Shown: positions 8,800 to 18,760, counted from the stretch's first letter. The stretch: 64,000 nucleotides of DNA from Desulfurococcaceae archaeon (GCA_020833225.1 JAJHQS010000001.1:49309-113308), one strand, 5' to 3'. Program-made: numbers and translations. Notes: generated by a model not told the origin, from the letters alone.

Positions 8800-9876
8800 T
8801 CATAGTGTTTTTAGACCTGAACCTGTAAGCACTAGAAGTATGCTGCTTTTCTCCGGTATTTTTCTAGAGAACTTCTCGTAGGCAGCATATACGACTGCTG
8901 ATGTCGGCTCAACTGTAAAACCCCACTCCCAGAGCGTCTTATGTGCTCTTATGATCTCACTATTACCTACAAGCACTATATCTCCGCCTGTGCTCTTAAT
9001 AGCTGAGACTATTTCACTTATTCTAGGTGGATTTAAGACCATTATTCCATCTGCAAGTGTGGAGGGTTCTCCTTCTAAAGACCTACCATACATAGCTGTG
9101 TACAATGGCTGAACACTATATCCCTGAACAGCAATTACCCGTGGTACTTTATCCGAGAAGCCATGCTCTCTCAGTTTTTCAAAACCATAAATTAAGCCTA
9201 GTAAGAGACCTCCAGAGCCCACAGGTACAATAATGTAATCTGGTACACCATATTCTTCATATACTTCATATGAAATTGAAGCGTGACCTACAATATACAG
9301 TGGATTCCACAAGTGTGCCACGTAGTATGTGTCTGGCTCGTTAACATAGTTATAAACGAGTTTACTAGCACCAACACGCCCTTCGCCTTCTACTACTACT
9401 CCGCCGAGTTGTCTAATAACCTTTTTCTTGCCTTCAGGAGCTTCTCTTGGCATGATAATAATTGGATTTAAGCCATAAAGCTTAGAATAAAGTGTTACAG
9501 AGATACCGGTGTTACCGCTAGTATCAACAACACTTCTCTTAAACATCATTTTAAAACCATAATACACGGCAAGAGCTGTACCGCGGTCTTTAAAACTACC
9601 ACCGGGATTTAAATATTCTAATTTAAATAGTAGTTTGTGAGAACTAGTACTCTCTATAATTAGTGGTGTAAAACCCTCACCTCTATATTTCTCTGGCCTA
9701 AACGGCATAAACCCTCTATAATGCTCCCATATATTCCTAGACGCAATAATCTCTCCAGTTGTAGTAAATGCTAAACTAAGGGGATTACCACACATAGGGC
9801 ACTTCCAATAGTATTGTGAAAAGATATCTGCTTCGAAATTACAGTAATTACACTTCCACTTAGTCAACAAAGCCAC
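8800..9876 (-). CDS. thrC: Threonine synthase (PLP enzyme)
   Basis: Converts O-phosphohomoserine to threonine with pyridoxal phosphate. 358 residues. An N-terminal rubredoxin-like zinc knuckle (CNYC...CPMCG) precedes the catalytic fold. The PLP lysine is in GGSFKDRG, the asparagine motif is DTSGNTG, and the phosphate-binding glycine loop is VGSGGLLLG. The closing LTGSGLKTL is typical of threonine synthases. No other threonine biosynthesis gene is adjacent. The related cysteate synthase shares this fold, so substrate specificity is inferred. Confidence 0.88.
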   Translation of the reverse strand: MALLTKWKCNYCNFEADIFSQYYWKCPMCGNPLSLAFTTTGEIIASRNIWEHYRGFMPFRPEKYRGEGFTPLIIESTSSHKLLFKLEYLNPGGSFKDRGTALAVYYGFKMMFKRSVVDTSGNTGISVTLYSKLYGLNPIIIMPREAPEGKKKVIRQLGGVVVEGEGRVGASKLVYNYVNEPDTYYVAHLWNPLYIVGHASISYEVYEEYGVPDYIIVPVGSGGLLLGLIYGFEKLREHGFSDKVPRVIAVQGYSVQPLYTAMYGRSLEGEPSTLADGIMVLNPPRISEIVSAIKSTGGDIVLVGNSEIIRAHKTLWEWGFTVEPTSAVVYAAYEKFSRKIPEKSSILLVLTGSGLKTL

Positions 9877-9954
9877 CTTCTAGAAACACGTTTCAAATAC
9901 GATTATTAAAATTTCAAGATAACTATTAAACTCTCTCATTATGATAAAGAGTGC

Positions 9955-11490
9955 TTACTTTTTCGAGGATCTGTTTAAGTATGTTACCACTTTGAGGTAA
10001 TATGGACTAATTTTCTCTATGAATAAGCCTATGTAGTCAAGCCTAGAAGCTATGTCTACAACGTTCTTGATTACACTGTTCTCTAAAAATACTGGTAAGA
10101 GTAGTAGGTATGCAATAATATATGTGGCAAAACCTACTAAAATATTGAGTAATTGATTACTAGTTATGTTGATTAACGTATAGGCTATTGTGAAAGCTAT
10201 AAATGCAGGTATAGAGGCATTGATCGACTTTTTTAAATCTATGTGTACACAATACACAATTACTAATATATAGTAGCCAATTAATGTCGAAATAACATTA
10301 CCAATTAAAAGAGCTAGAGCAACGCCATAAACGCCGAGTATCGGTATGCTCACGTATGATGTGATCAACGTAGTGATCACCTTAATAACGCCAACAATAG
10401 CATTCCAACGAGTTGCTTTTATAGTAACAAAATAATTCCCAATTACAAGAGAACCTAGAATAGTTGGCACTACAGTACTGGCTGAAATAGCTATAGCGTA
10501 TTTAGGTGCGCTTAAATACTCAACACCATAAAGTATATTAACTAGAGGCTTAAGTATAGAGAGATAGAGAAGTGCTAATCCATTAAACACGATAGTAGTG
10601 TAAAAAACTAACTCACCCGTATTTTTCTTCAAAGACTCACTATCTTCAATTAGGAGTGGTAGAGATGTTAAAGTGGCTGTTACTATAGCTCCCGAGAAAA
10701 CACCAATAGGCATTAAGACATTAAATGCTACACTATAATTTCCCCATTCATAGTTAGAGATGTATTTAGAGAGAGTAGTATCTAGAGTAGGTTTCAAAAA
10801 TACATCACATACAACAGCTACATATAGTGGTAATGCAACTTTAAGTGTTTCTATGCCCTCACTTAGTGATATAGCCGGTTTAAGATCTCTTACAAGTAAG
10901 ATCAAGAATATTGGTACTAGTATAGTATAGGCAATAGAATACGAGAGAACAACACCATATATATGTAATCCTGTAAATAAGAAAGTAACAGCTAACACGC
11001 CTTTTAGAAAATACTGGAGAATAAGTATGAAAGCGCTTACTTTATATCTCCCAAGCCCGGCGAACGCTGAGTAGAGCGTACTAAGAATAGAAGACGACGC
11101 CGTATATAGGGCCAGGATCCTTATTAGAGGCTCTATATATAATCTCCCAAGTAGAGAAGCAAAAATATTAGCCATAAAGTAGATTACTACGCCACCAATA
11201 ACTGCTAGTATAGTTCTTATAGCAATACCACTCCACACGTATACTTCTCTACGAGTTGATGGCGCTGTAGAATACCTAGATATGACAGCATTTAATCCAA
11301 GGTCTGTGAGACTTATAAACATAGACGGATAAATTAGAGCAATACCAATTAAGCCATAGTTGTCTGGTCCTAAGATACGGGCAAGAATTATGCTAAAAAC
11401 AAGACCTAAAAGAAGAGCTAACGCCTGTCCCACTGTAAGATAAAAACTCCCACTGCTAATTCTCTCCGCTATTTTCATGTTTAACTCCAT
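9955..11490 (-). CDS. Polysaccharide/oligosaccharide flippase-type membrane protein
   Basis: Multi-spanning membrane protein (511 residues, about 12-14 hydrophobic segments) of the Wzx/MOP flippase superfamily. The N-terminus AERISSGSFYLTVGQALALLLG followed by ARILGPDNYGLIGIAL matches the usual start of O-antigen flippases. Expected to move lipid-linked glycans across the cytoplasmic membrane for S-layer or surface glycosylation. The epimerase and sugar nucleotidyltransferase at 16.3-18.1 kb could supply sugars for the same process, but they are not in an operon with it. The substrate cannot be deduced. Confidence 0.8.
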   Translation of the reverse strand: MELNMKIAERISSGSFYLTVGQALALLLGLVFSIILARILGPDNYGLIGIALIYPSMFISLTDLGLNAVISRYSTAPSTRREVYVWSGIAIRTILAVIGGVVIYFMANIFASLLGRLYIEPLIRILALYTASSSILSTLYSAFAGLGRYKVSAFILILQYFLKGVLAVTFLFTGLHIYGVVLSYSIAYTILVPIFLILLVRDLKPAISLSEGIETLKVALPLYVAVVCDVFLKPTLDTTLSKYISNYEWGNYSVAFNVLMPIGVFSGAIVTATLTSLPLLIEDSESLKKNTGELVFYTTIVFNGLALLYLSILKPLVNILYGVEYLSAPKYAIAISASTVVPTILGSLVIGNYFVTIKATRWNAIVGVIKVITTLITSYVSIPILGVYGVALALLIGNVISTLIGYYILVIVYCVHIDLKKSINASIPAFIAFTIAYTLINITSNQLLNILVGFATYIIAYLLLLPVFLENSVIKNVVDIASRLDYIGLFIEKISPYYLKVVTYLNRSSKK

Positions 11491-11571
11491 AATATAGGTT
11501 TTCCTCTCAATAGTTTTACTCTAAGAGCCGTAGACTAAACACTCCTAAAATATATTTAAACATTTATATAC

Positions 11572-12156
11572 ATGAAAACGCCGTTTAAAATAGCTACTTT
11601 AATACGCGTTCTCTTATGGGGAGGGTTTAGTAGTGTAATTAGCACTTTGGCTTTTAACTCGACCCTAGTGGAATCTGTGTTAGGGTTTTTAATGGGAGCT
11701 GTATGTACTAACCCAATGGTTCTCGGCGAAGTGCTTTTAGAAGATGAGAGAATAAGAAACATAATCGATGTCGTGATTTTTTACTATGAACTCTACATGG
11801 AGACTTGGAGTGATGATGCATATAGTGGTTTTATTAAAGCTATGAATAGGTTTCTCGAAGAGATATCACACATGGTTCAATATGTACCTGGCTTAGCGTG
11901 TAAAGTGAGCAGAACTATTATAATGAGTTTATGGGACGCTAGGATAGAACCCTCTCGCTTAAGAAAGATACTACAAGATCTCTACAATACCTTGAAAAAC
12001 CCTAATGACTCTGAAGAGCTTAAAAAGAGTCTTTATGAACTTGTAAGTCTTATTGGAGATAATAATGTTGTGAGAGACTTTTTAGAAGAAAATATGCAAG
12101 TTGAACGCCTTATAAGCACAGCTACTTTAATACTGGTCATAGCTACAAATCCTTAA
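11572..12156 (+). CDS. Hypothetical protein with hydrophobic N-terminus
   Basis: Open frame of 194 residues that I do not recognise. It has a hydrophobic segment near residues 10-45 (RVLLWGGFSSVISTLAF...), an acidic helical middle (DVVIFYYELYMETWSDDAY, FLEEISHMVQYVPG), and a short hydrophobic C-terminus. A TATA-like run (aaatatatttaaa) sits about 15-27 nt before the ATG, suggesting a short or absent leader. Divergent from the flippase. Codon use looks like its neighbours, so it is probably a real lineage-specific gene. Confidence 0.55.
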   Translation: MKTPFKIATLIRVLLWGGFSSVISTLAFNSTLVESVLGFLMGAVCTNPMVLGEVLLEDERIRNIIDVVIFYYELYMETWSDDAYSGFIKAMNRFLEEISHMVQYVPGLACKVSRTIIMSLWDARIEPSRLRKILQDLYNTLKNPNDSEELKKSLYELVSLIGDNNVVRDFLEENMQVERLISTATLILVIATNP

Positions 12157-12346
12157 TGGATTATGAAAAAGAAAATTTATAGCTAAATAGTTTGAAGACA
12201 TTATAGATACATTCGAATGTAATGCAGAAATTAATGATCCCTTTAAGAAAAACCCCACTTCTTTGAGACAGAGAGAAGATCGGAGTATTAACTTGGAGTG
12301 AATATTAATTAAGCTATTTAAATAGCAGAATAAGGGGTTAAGAGCT

Positions 12347-12889
12347 ATGTCTAGGTGTTTAATGATAGCTAGATTTCAGCCACTCCACTACGGTCATTTA
12401 AACGTAATGGAGCATTGCCTTTTAAATTACACTGAGCTAATAGTCGTTGTTGGCATGGCTAGTCAAAGTCACACCCCTGAGAATCCTTTTACAGCTGGGG
12501 AGAGAATAGAGATGATTCGTAGAAGCCTTAAGTGGAGGGGTTATGACTTATCAAGGGTAATAACGGTCACTTTGCCAACATTGGAAGTGAGTAGAGTTGC
12601 AGTCCACTATGTGAAGCTGTATAGTCCTAGTTTTGAAGCTGTTGTAACATTAAACCCTATTATTAGTAGAATATTTGCTGAGGAAGGATATAAAGTAATT
12701 GAACCCCCGTCTTTTAATAGAGAAGTACTTAGGGGTAGTGTAATAAGGAGATTAATAGCTAGTGGGAGTGATGAGTGGAAGAAATACGTACCACCACCAA
12801 TTGTGGAATATATTGAAGAAATTGATGGAGTTAAGAGAATAAGAGCACTTTATACTGAAAAACTCCCAGGATACTATGTGACAGTTTAG
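12347..12889 (+). CDS. nadM: Nicotinamide-nucleotide adenylyltransferase
   Basis: Archaeal NMN adenylyltransferase, 180 residues, joining NMN and ATP to form NAD+. The nucleotidyltransferase HxGH motif is HYGH at residues 15-18 (ARFQPLHYGHLNV), and the C-terminal phosphate-binding motif is LRGSVIRRLI, in place of the canonical ISSTxxR. The tail KKYVPPPIVEYIEEI is characteristic of the archaeal NadM family. A TATA-like element (ctatttaaatag) is about 25 nt upstream of the ATG. The following gene starts about 25 bp after its stop. Confidence 0.93.
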   Translation: MSRCLMIARFQPLHYGHLNVMEHCLLNYTELIVVVGMASQSHTPENPFTAGERIEMIRRSLKWRGYDLSRVITVTLPTLEVSRVAVHYVKLYSPSFEAVVTLNPIISRIFAEEGYKVIEPPSFNREVLRGSVIRRLIASGSDEWKKYVPPPIVEYIEEIDGVKRIRALYTEKLPGYYVTV

Positions 12890-12914
12890 TGGAGGAGAAA
12901 GGTGTAAATAGGCT

Positions 12915-13589
12915 TTGGTCGAATTATCTATTTTTCGCTGTGATATGTGTGGAGAATGTTGCAAAATGTCTCCTATATCAATTTTACCACATGAGGAGAT
13001 AGTGTTAAGAGAACTAAGTAAGATCATGGGGGTAAACATTACAACTTCTCCGGGGTACACAGTGTATGATGTCATTAGCGGTGTTAACATAGCATTTAGC
13101 TATGTCCTCCACCTTAATGAAAAGTCTACATGTCCTTTCCTAGTTGATAACAAGTGCTCAATACATTATATTTATAAGCCATATATATGTAGATCTTTCC
13201 CTTATATACCACGCCATGTAAAATACAGTATTGATGACGTTAACAAGTATATTATAGCATCCACTGATTATGGGTTAAGTCTTGCATGTCATATTATTAG
13301 GAGAGATAAAGACATCCTAGAAAAGTATGGCGGTAAACCAAGCGTTCTTATACATTATTTACGAGACGAGTACTTAGCATCTGTTGAGGCAGAAAATGTA
13401 AGGCTACTTCTACTATATTTACTTTCGCTTTTATGGAGAGAAGGTGTTGTAGAGATAAAGCCTAGTGTTCAAGGTGTTCAAGTGGTAAACCTCTATGAAT
13501 TTCTGAGAAGATATTTTCCTGAATTACCAACAAAACTAAATATCGATAAAGTCTTAATTAAGGTGAAAAAGTGGAGCAAAAATTACTAA
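12915..13589 (+). CDS. YkgJ-type cysteine-cluster protein (Fe/Zn chelating)
   Basis: 224 residues. The N-terminal cluster CDMCGECCKMSPI and the later CPFLVDNKCSIHYIYKPYICRSFPY form the cysteine pattern of the YkgJ family, thought to bind an iron-sulfur cluster or zinc. Substrate and partners are unknown. The start is TTG at 12915, 25 bp after nadM, so the two may be co-transcribed. The C-terminal half (RDEYLASVEAENVRLLLLYLLSLLWREG) is helical and less conserved. Confidence 0.7.
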   Translation: MVELSIFRCDMCGECCKMSPISILPHEEIVLRELSKIMGVNITTSPGYTVYDVISGVNIAFSYVLHLNEKSTCPFLVDNKCSIHYIYKPYICRSFPYIPRHVKYSIDDVNKYIIASTDYGLSLACHIIRRDKDILEKYGGKPSVLIHYLRDEYLASVEAENVRLLLLYLLSLLWREGVVEIKPSVQGVQVVNLYEFLRRYFPELPTKLNIDKVLIKVKKWSKNY

Positions 13590-13978
13590 ACTCACTCTAA
13601 GACCTTTTAAGCTCAAAGTATTTGAAAAGTTGAGTAAATAGGAAGAAGTACTTAGCTCAGCATTCTTGTACGAGTTAAAGTTAGGTGAAAAAGAGACGAG
13701 TTGAAATTCCATATAAAAGTAGAAACTTAAATACGGTTTAAACGAGGTATTTAGATCTTCTAGAGATATTTAAAAGAAACATTATGTTAATGTAATGTTA
13801 AATAAAAATGTAATTGTAAGAGGGCAAGTAACATAGTGGGGAATTATTATAGATGCAGGATCAGAGCGATTAGAATATTAACATACAAGATATTGAGGTA
13901 AGATGCCCTTGCACCATATTAAAAATAGGAGAAGATTCTTTAAACTTATATACTTATATATGGAGTAAGGTAAGTAGC
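13590..13978. other. Intergenic stretch without a supported gene
   Basis: About 390 bp between the YkgJ-type gene and the helicase. All frames are broken by stops; the longest protein-like piece is about 20 codons (13655-13705) and ends at a TGA. No tRNA, repeat array or clear C/D box pair was seen. The last 50 bp contain an AT-rich TATA-like run (aaacttatatacttatatat) that probably serves the helicase. It could be decayed coding sequence. Confidence 0.5.
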
Positions 13979-16261
13979 TTGTTTAAGGACGCTGTTACCT
14001 TAGATTTAAATGAATATTTAAAACAGGTTTACGGCGATCCCGAGATCAGAGTTATATATGAGAGAATTGAAGAGAGAGGAGAACCGGAACATGGACCAGA
14101 TATTTATAGTATTGAATTACCACAGCCTCTCATTAATGTTCTTGAAAAACGTGGTATAAGGAGACTATATAGGTTTCAATATGAAGCCTACAGGAGAATT
14201 TTAAGCGGTGAAAATGTAATAATAACTGCGGGAACAGGAACTGGTAAGACAGAGGCTTTTTTTATACCTCTAGCTAAGATCATATTGTCTAGCAGGGAAA
14301 AGCAATATCCTTACGCCATAATCACTTACCCTACTAAAGCCCTTGCCAGAGATCAAGTAAAAAGGTTTTCAGAGTATTTAGTATACAAGGCTTTAAGTAT
14401 AGGGATATATGATGGTGATACACCTACTCAACAACGTAAAAGATTAGCTCTAATGCCTCCATCGATTATAGTGTCAAATCCCGATATGATACATATAGGG
14501 CTTATTTATAGTCCACACATTAGAAAATTTGTTGAGAACACCCAGTCCCTAGTATTTGATGAGCTACATATATATGAAGGCGTTCTCGGCTCTCATCTCC
14601 ACCACTTAATTCATAGGATCAAGTTATTTAAGAAGTCTAAACCTCAATTCATAGCGTCTTCAGCTACGATTGCAAATCCAAAAGAGTTTGCTGAGAGTAT
14701 TTTTGAAGAAGAATTTTCAGTTGTGCAAGGTAGTTTAATGAGAAAAGGGACAGCTATTCATGTATTTGTCTCAGCGGGTCCGCTAAGTCGTTGGTCGGTA
14801 ACAGCATCTATTGTCTCATTTCTTGCAGAGAATAATTTAAAATTCATAGTATTTATAGATAGTCAACAACTCGCCGAAGTTTTTGCGAATATTGTTGAGA
14901 GAAAATATAATGTGAGAGTAGGTGTTCACAGAGCAGGACTTTCACAAGAGGTAAGGAGAAATGTTGAAGAGCAATTAAGACAAGGTCAAATACATGGTGT
15001 GATCTCAACGCCAACCCTAGAGTTAGGTATTGATATAGGTGCTATAGACGCGGTTGTAATGGCTGCGCCTGCCCCTTCATATGCTAAATATATCCAGAGA
15101 GCTGGTAGAGCAGGTAGAAGAAAGAAAGGCTACATTATAACAGTACTAGGCGATGATCCCATAGACTCTTACTACGCTAATAACCCGGAGGAATTCTTCG
15201 CACAGGAACTAACGCCTAGCGTTATCGAGCCTTTGAATGAAGAAGTCTTAAAAACACATTTAACAGCATTTTTACTCCAAGTTGGACGTATAAGTATAAA
15301 TGAAATACCAGTGGAGTGGAGACGTGTTATTGAAGATCTAATCTTAGAGCGCGTAGTTAAAAAATACGGCCCCTATGTTTCGGTGAATTATCCGAGGGCA
15401 AGATCATATTTCAGTGAGAGGACAAGTATAAGGTTAGAGGGGCCTTTAATAGAGGTTATTGACGCCGAAACCGAAGAAATATTGACTACACGCGAATTAC
15501 CTGTAGCCGTACTTGAGCTTTTTCCAGGAGCTATATATTTTTATTCGAAGAGACCGTATAGGGTTTTAGAGCTGGATTTAGAAAAAAAGCGAGCTAGAGT
15601 TAAGAGAGTTGAAGAGGAACTAGAAGTATATACTAAGCCGCTGTATACTGTAGATATTAGAGACTATGAAGTATTAAGTGAAAAGGTATCTAATTTAGGT
15701 TTCAAGGTAAGTTACAGCAAGGTTTTACTAGAACTTTTAGTTGAAAAATATATAGTAAGAGATGTCTATAGTGGTGAATTGATTAGCATTGTTGAGTTAA
15801 GTAAACCTATAGTTTATAAGTATGTTACAAGGGCAACTATGTTTAAACTACCTGAGTACTCTGAGTTGAATGTCTGGGGATCTGCTGAAGCATATCATGC
15901 TATAGAACACGCGACTATATATGCCAGTAGAATTACTTCTGGAGCTGGATTAACAGATCTAGGCGGCATAAGTTACCCGAGCGGCGACATTATAATATAT
16001 GATGCCGTCGTGGGCGGGAGTGGTATTTCAAAATTGCTTTATGAGAGATTAGAAAACACTCTTAAAATAGCATATGATATTATGAGTAGATGTAAGTGTG
16101 AAGATGGATGTCCTCGCTGTATTTACAGCCCATACTGTGGAAATAACAATAAAGTACTTTCGCGTAAAAAAGCAGTATATATACTTAGTGACGTGTTAGC
16201 AAGGAAGCGAATGGTGGTAGAGTCTCCGCTCAGTAGTAAATATGGTAGTCCACTCGTATGA
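13979..16261 (+). CDS. YprA/MrfA-type superfamily 2 DNA helicase with C-terminal Cys cluster
   Basis: Helicase of the COG1205 family, 760 residues. Motif Q/I: FQYEAY and TAGTGTGKTEAFF (Walker A near residue 90). Motif II is DELH in place of DEAH. Motif III is SSAT, and motif VI is QRAGRAGRR. The C-terminal domain carries the family's metal-binding cluster CKCEDGCPRCIYSPYCGNN near residues 704-722. In bacteria the family (MrfA) acts in repair of mitomycin-type lesions; the archaeal role is not established. The start is TTG at 13979 behind an AGGTAAGTAGC stretch. Stands alone downstream of a long non-coding gap. Confidence 0.88.
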   Translation: MFKDAVTLDLNEYLKQVYGDPEIRVIYERIEERGEPEHGPDIYSIELPQPLINVLEKRGIRRLYRFQYEAYRRILSGENVIITAGTGTGKTEAFFIPLAKIILSSREKQYPYAIITYPTKALARDQVKRFSEYLVYKALSIGIYDGDTPTQQRKRLALMPPSIIVSNPDMIHIGLIYSPHIRKFVENTQSLVFDELHIYEGVLGSHLHHLIHRIKLFKKSKPQFIASSATIANPKEFAESIFEEEFSVVQGSLMRKGTAIHVFVSAGPLSRWSVTASIVSFLAENNLKFIVFIDSQQLAEVFANIVERKYNVRVGVHRAGLSQEVRRNVEEQLRQGQIHGVISTPTLELGIDIGAIDAVVMAAPAPSYAKYIQRAGRAGRRKKGYIITVLGDDPIDSYYANNPEEFFAQELTPSVIEPLNEEVLKTHLTAFLLQVGRISINEIPVEWRRVIEDLILERVVKKYGPYVSVNYPRARSYFSERTSIRLEGPLIEVIDAETEEILTTRELPVAVLELFPGAIYFYSKRPYRVLELDLEKKRARVKRVEEELEVYTKPLYTVDIRDYEVLSEKVSNLGFKVSYSKVLLELLVEKYIVRDVYSGELISIVELSKPIVYKYVTRATMFKLPEYSELNVWGSAEAYHAIEHATIYASRITSGAGLTDLGGISYPSGDIIIYDAVVGGSGISKLLYERLENTLKIAYDIMSRCKCEDGCPRCIYSPYCGNNNKVLSRKKAVYILSDVLARKRMVVESPLSSKYGSPLV

Positions 16262-16319
16262 GCCCTTATACTATAATACTTTAACTGGTTTTAGAGATTA
16301 CGTGATAGGTGTTAGTTGA

Positions 16320-17276
16320 ATGAGTATTGTTGTTACAGGTGGAGCAGGTTTTATTGGTAGCCACTTAGTTGACAAACTAGTAGAACTTGGTTTCAGCGTT
16401 AAAGTACTCGACAATTTGAGTTCAGGGAGTCTTGAAAACATTAAACATCTCTTAGCGAGAAAAAACATTGAGTTTATTCATATAGATATTAAAAACTATG
16501 AAGAGTTAAAAAAAGCTCTAAGAAATGTGGAAACTATTTTCCACTTTGCAGCGAATCCAGAGGTTCGAGTTAGCACGATTAATCCTGAAGTACATTTTAA
16601 AGAAAACATTGTTGCCACATTTAATGTACTTGAAGCTTCAAGAACAAGTGAAGTTAGAGAGATCGTGTTTGCCTCTTCAAGTAGTGTTTATGGTGAGGCT
16701 GATAATATACCAGTACCCGAAGAAGCCCCTGTAAAACCTGTCTCTGTATATGGTGCAAGTAAAGCTTCTTGTGAAAACCTCCTTCACGCATATAGTGTTC
16801 TCTATGGGCTGAAGACGCTTGTTTTAAGATACGCTAATATAGTAGGTCCTCGCTTAAGACACGGCATCATCTACGATTTATTAATTAAACTAACACGAAA
16901 TAGGAGTGAGTTAGAAGTTTTAGGTGATGGTGAGCAAATTAGGAGCTATTTACACGTTAGAGATGCTATTAATGCAACATTAATAGCATGGAAATATATT
17001 AAAGAGCGCTACATGGTCTTAAACATTGGTAATAAAGACTGGATTAGTGTTAAAGATGTGGTAAACATAGTTCTTAGAGAAACAGGATTGAGAGGAATTA
17101 AAGTTATATATAAGCCTATTCTGCATGGAATTGGCTGGCTAGGTGATGTCAAGAGAATAGCCCTTGATGTCAAGAGAATAGAATCTTTAGGTTGGAAACC
17201 TACAATGAGCTCTGAAAATGCTGTAGCAGATACAGTAAGGTGTTTGATTAAAGAGCTAAATTTGAAATTCACGTAA
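16320..17276 (+). CDS. NAD-dependent nucleotide-sugar epimerase/dehydratase (GalE-like)
   Basis: Extended short-chain dehydrogenase, 318 residues. The Rossmann motif TGGAGFIGSHL is at residues 6-16, the catalytic serine/threonine region is ASSSSVYGE, and the Tyr-Lys pair is YGASK. LRYANIVGPRLRHGI and GDGEQIRSYLHVRDA are typical of UDP-glucose 4-epimerase-like enzymes. It probably interconverts UDP-hexoses for glycan synthesis. It is followed after 59 bp by a sugar nucleotidyltransferase with its own ribosome binding site, suggesting a two-gene operon for activated sugars. Confidence 0.88.
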   Translation: MSIVVTGGAGFIGSHLVDKLVELGFSVKVLDNLSSGSLENIKHLLARKNIEFIHIDIKNYEELKKALRNVETIFHFAANPEVRVSTINPEVHFKENIVATFNVLEASRTSEVREIVFASSSSVYGEADNIPVPEEAPVKPVSVYGASKASCENLLHAYSVLYGLKTLVLRYANIVGPRLRHGIIYDLLIKLTRNRSELEVLGDGEQIRSYLHVRDAINATLIAWKYIKERYMVLNIGNKDWISVKDVVNIVLRETGLRGIKVIYKPILHGIGWLGDVKRIALDVKRIESLGWKPTMSSENAVADTVRCLIKELNLKFT

Positions 17277-17335
17277 AGAAGGATTAAAAACTCAGCCTAT
17301 ATAAACTATTTGTGTTATCAAAGAGGTAGAGAGAA

Positions 17336-18079
17336 TTGTCTCCTATAAATAACGTAAAAGTAGCTATTTTAGCTGGAGGTGTTGGCTCTAGGTTTCACCC
17401 ATATACAGAAATAATTCCAAAACCAATGATACCTCTAGGTAAATCTGAGAAACCTGTACTTGAGCTTATAGTATCATGGCTAAAAAAACAGGGCTTTAGA
17501 GATTATGTGTTCCTAGTAGGCTATAGGTGGAAGTATATATTTAACTACTTTGGTGACGGCTCTAGGCTAGGTATTAAAATAGAGTACTCCCTTGACGAGG
17601 AAGATGGCTATAGAAATACTGGAGGCGCGTTGCTTAAAGCATATAAAAGTGGTTTGCTAAGTGATACTGTAATTATATGGTATGGTGACATTTTAGCTAC
17701 AGTAAATACTAAGGAGCTCTTAGAATATCACTTTAAGAAGAAAGCAGATATAACGCTTGTAGTGGCACAAAATTATAAAGTTCCTGTTGGTGTTGCAAAA
17801 CTAAGTGAGGATTATAGAGTAGTAGAATTTAGTGAAAAACCTCAAATACAGCTCTATGTAACAATCGGCGTGAGCGTAGTTAATACTAAGGTATTTGAAC
17901 ATCGCGTTGAAGAGGAGCTTGGGAAAAATTTTGATTTTATGGGAGATTTCGTGCCGTGGAGTATTAAGATGGGTTTCAAGGTATACGGTTATATCTACAG
18001 CGATATGTGGATTGATGTAGGAAGTCTTGAAAGATATAAAAAGGTAAATATAGAGGATATAGCTGTTTTTGAGCAATAA
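17336..18079 (+). CDS. Sugar-1-phosphate nucleotidyltransferase
   Basis: NDP-sugar pyrophosphorylase of the RmlA/GlmU-N/GCD1 type, 247 residues, making an NDP-sugar from NTP and sugar-1-phosphate. The signature ILAGGVGSRFHPYTEIIPKPMIP is at the N-terminus (residues 9-31), GYRNTGGALLKA lies in the middle, and the metal-binding IIWYGDIL follows. No left-handed beta-helix acyltransferase domain follows. The TTG start is 7 nt after GAGGTA. Probably works with the upstream epimerase. The sugar is unknown; glucose- or mannose-1-phosphate are both possible. Confidence 0.87.
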   Translation: MSPINNVKVAILAGGVGSRFHPYTEIIPKPMIPLGKSEKPVLELIVSWLKKQGFRDYVFLVGYRWKYIFNYFGDGSRLGIKIEYSLDEEDGYRNTGGALLKAYKSGLLSDTVIIWYGDILATVNTKELLEYHFKKKADITLVVAQNYKVPVGVAKLSEDYRVVEFSEKPQIQLYVTIGVSVVNTKVFEHRVEEELGKNFDFMGDFVPWSIKMGFKVYGYIYSDMWIDVGSLERYKKVNIEDIAVFEQ

Positions 18080-18094
18080 TTAGATTTCTCATAA

Positions 18095-18760
18095 TTAGGA
18101 GCCAAAGGCTCGATCTCCAGCGTCTCCAAGACCAGGGACAATATAACCCTTAGTGTTTATTTCGGGATCAATGGATATAGTGTACATTTTTAAGTCTATG
18201 TTAAGCTCTTCACATAATTTTCTAAGTCTTTCAATGGCGATTGGTGTTGCTATAACAGATGCTACATAATACTTCCTCGCCCTCCCCCTCTTTAGTAGTT
18301 CTCGTAAAACATTCGTAAGTGTTGAACCAGTTGCAACCATGACATCGCTTATAATAATCACACTATCACTTAAGATCTGGGGGGTCTTGATATAAGAGAT
18401 CTCCACTTCAAACTCCCAGTTATGCATGCCTTTCTCTTCTACTCTTCTAGCAGCTACTACACCTTGTTTTGCACTATAAAAGATCTTAATAAGCCCCTCA
18501 GTTAAAGGCCAGGCTGCTCTGAGAACCGTGATTATAATTACATTGTCTAATTCTTTAATCCTAATGCCCCTAACTATCACACCTAGTGGTGTTTCAACTT
18601 CAATAGGCTCTGTCTCGAGATCTTCTATTATTTCAAGCCCTAATATTCTTCCCAACCTTACTAAGCCCTTTCTAAAATCTATTTGTGGAGTATTTCTATT
18701 TCTAAGTTGTGTTAGTATACTTTTGGCATAATTCCTATTAACAACCCTCAACTCAAACAA
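18095..18760 (-). CDS. upp: Uracil phosphoribosyltransferase
   Basis: Pyrimidine salvage enzyme that makes UMP from uracil and PRPP, 221 residues. The PRPP loop is ISDVMVATGSTLTNVL, and the uracil-binding C-terminal motif is GLGDAGDRAFG, which is specific to Upp and not to other phosphoribosyltransferases. The start is TTG at 18760. Convergent with the sugar nucleotidyltransferase, 15 bp apart. Confidence 0.95.
   Translation of the reverse strand: MFELRVVNRNYAKSILTQLRNRNTPQIDFRKGLVRLGRILGLEIIEDLETEPIEVETPLGVIVRGIRIKELDNVIIITVLRAAWPLTEGLIKIFYSAKQGVVAARRVEEKGMHNWEFEVEISYIKTPQILSDSVIIISDVMVATGSTLTNVLRELLKRGRARKYYVASVIATPIAIERLRKLCEELNIDLKMYTISIDPEINTKGYIVPGLGDAGDRAFGS

Noticed and set aside
8323..8881. 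Open frames of about 120 codons on both strands over 8.3-8.9 kb
   Set aside because: They cross the SRP RNA gene and the ends of neighbouring genes; composition and structure show RNA, not protein.
13655..13705. 20-codon protein-like stretch EEVLSSAFLYELKLGEKETS
   Set aside because: Too short, no start or flanking homology; could be chance in AT-rich DNA.
13690..13740. Possible CRISPR-like repeat (GTTGAAATTCC...)
   Set aside because: Only one copy, with no spacing pattern and no second unit in the window; no cas genes.
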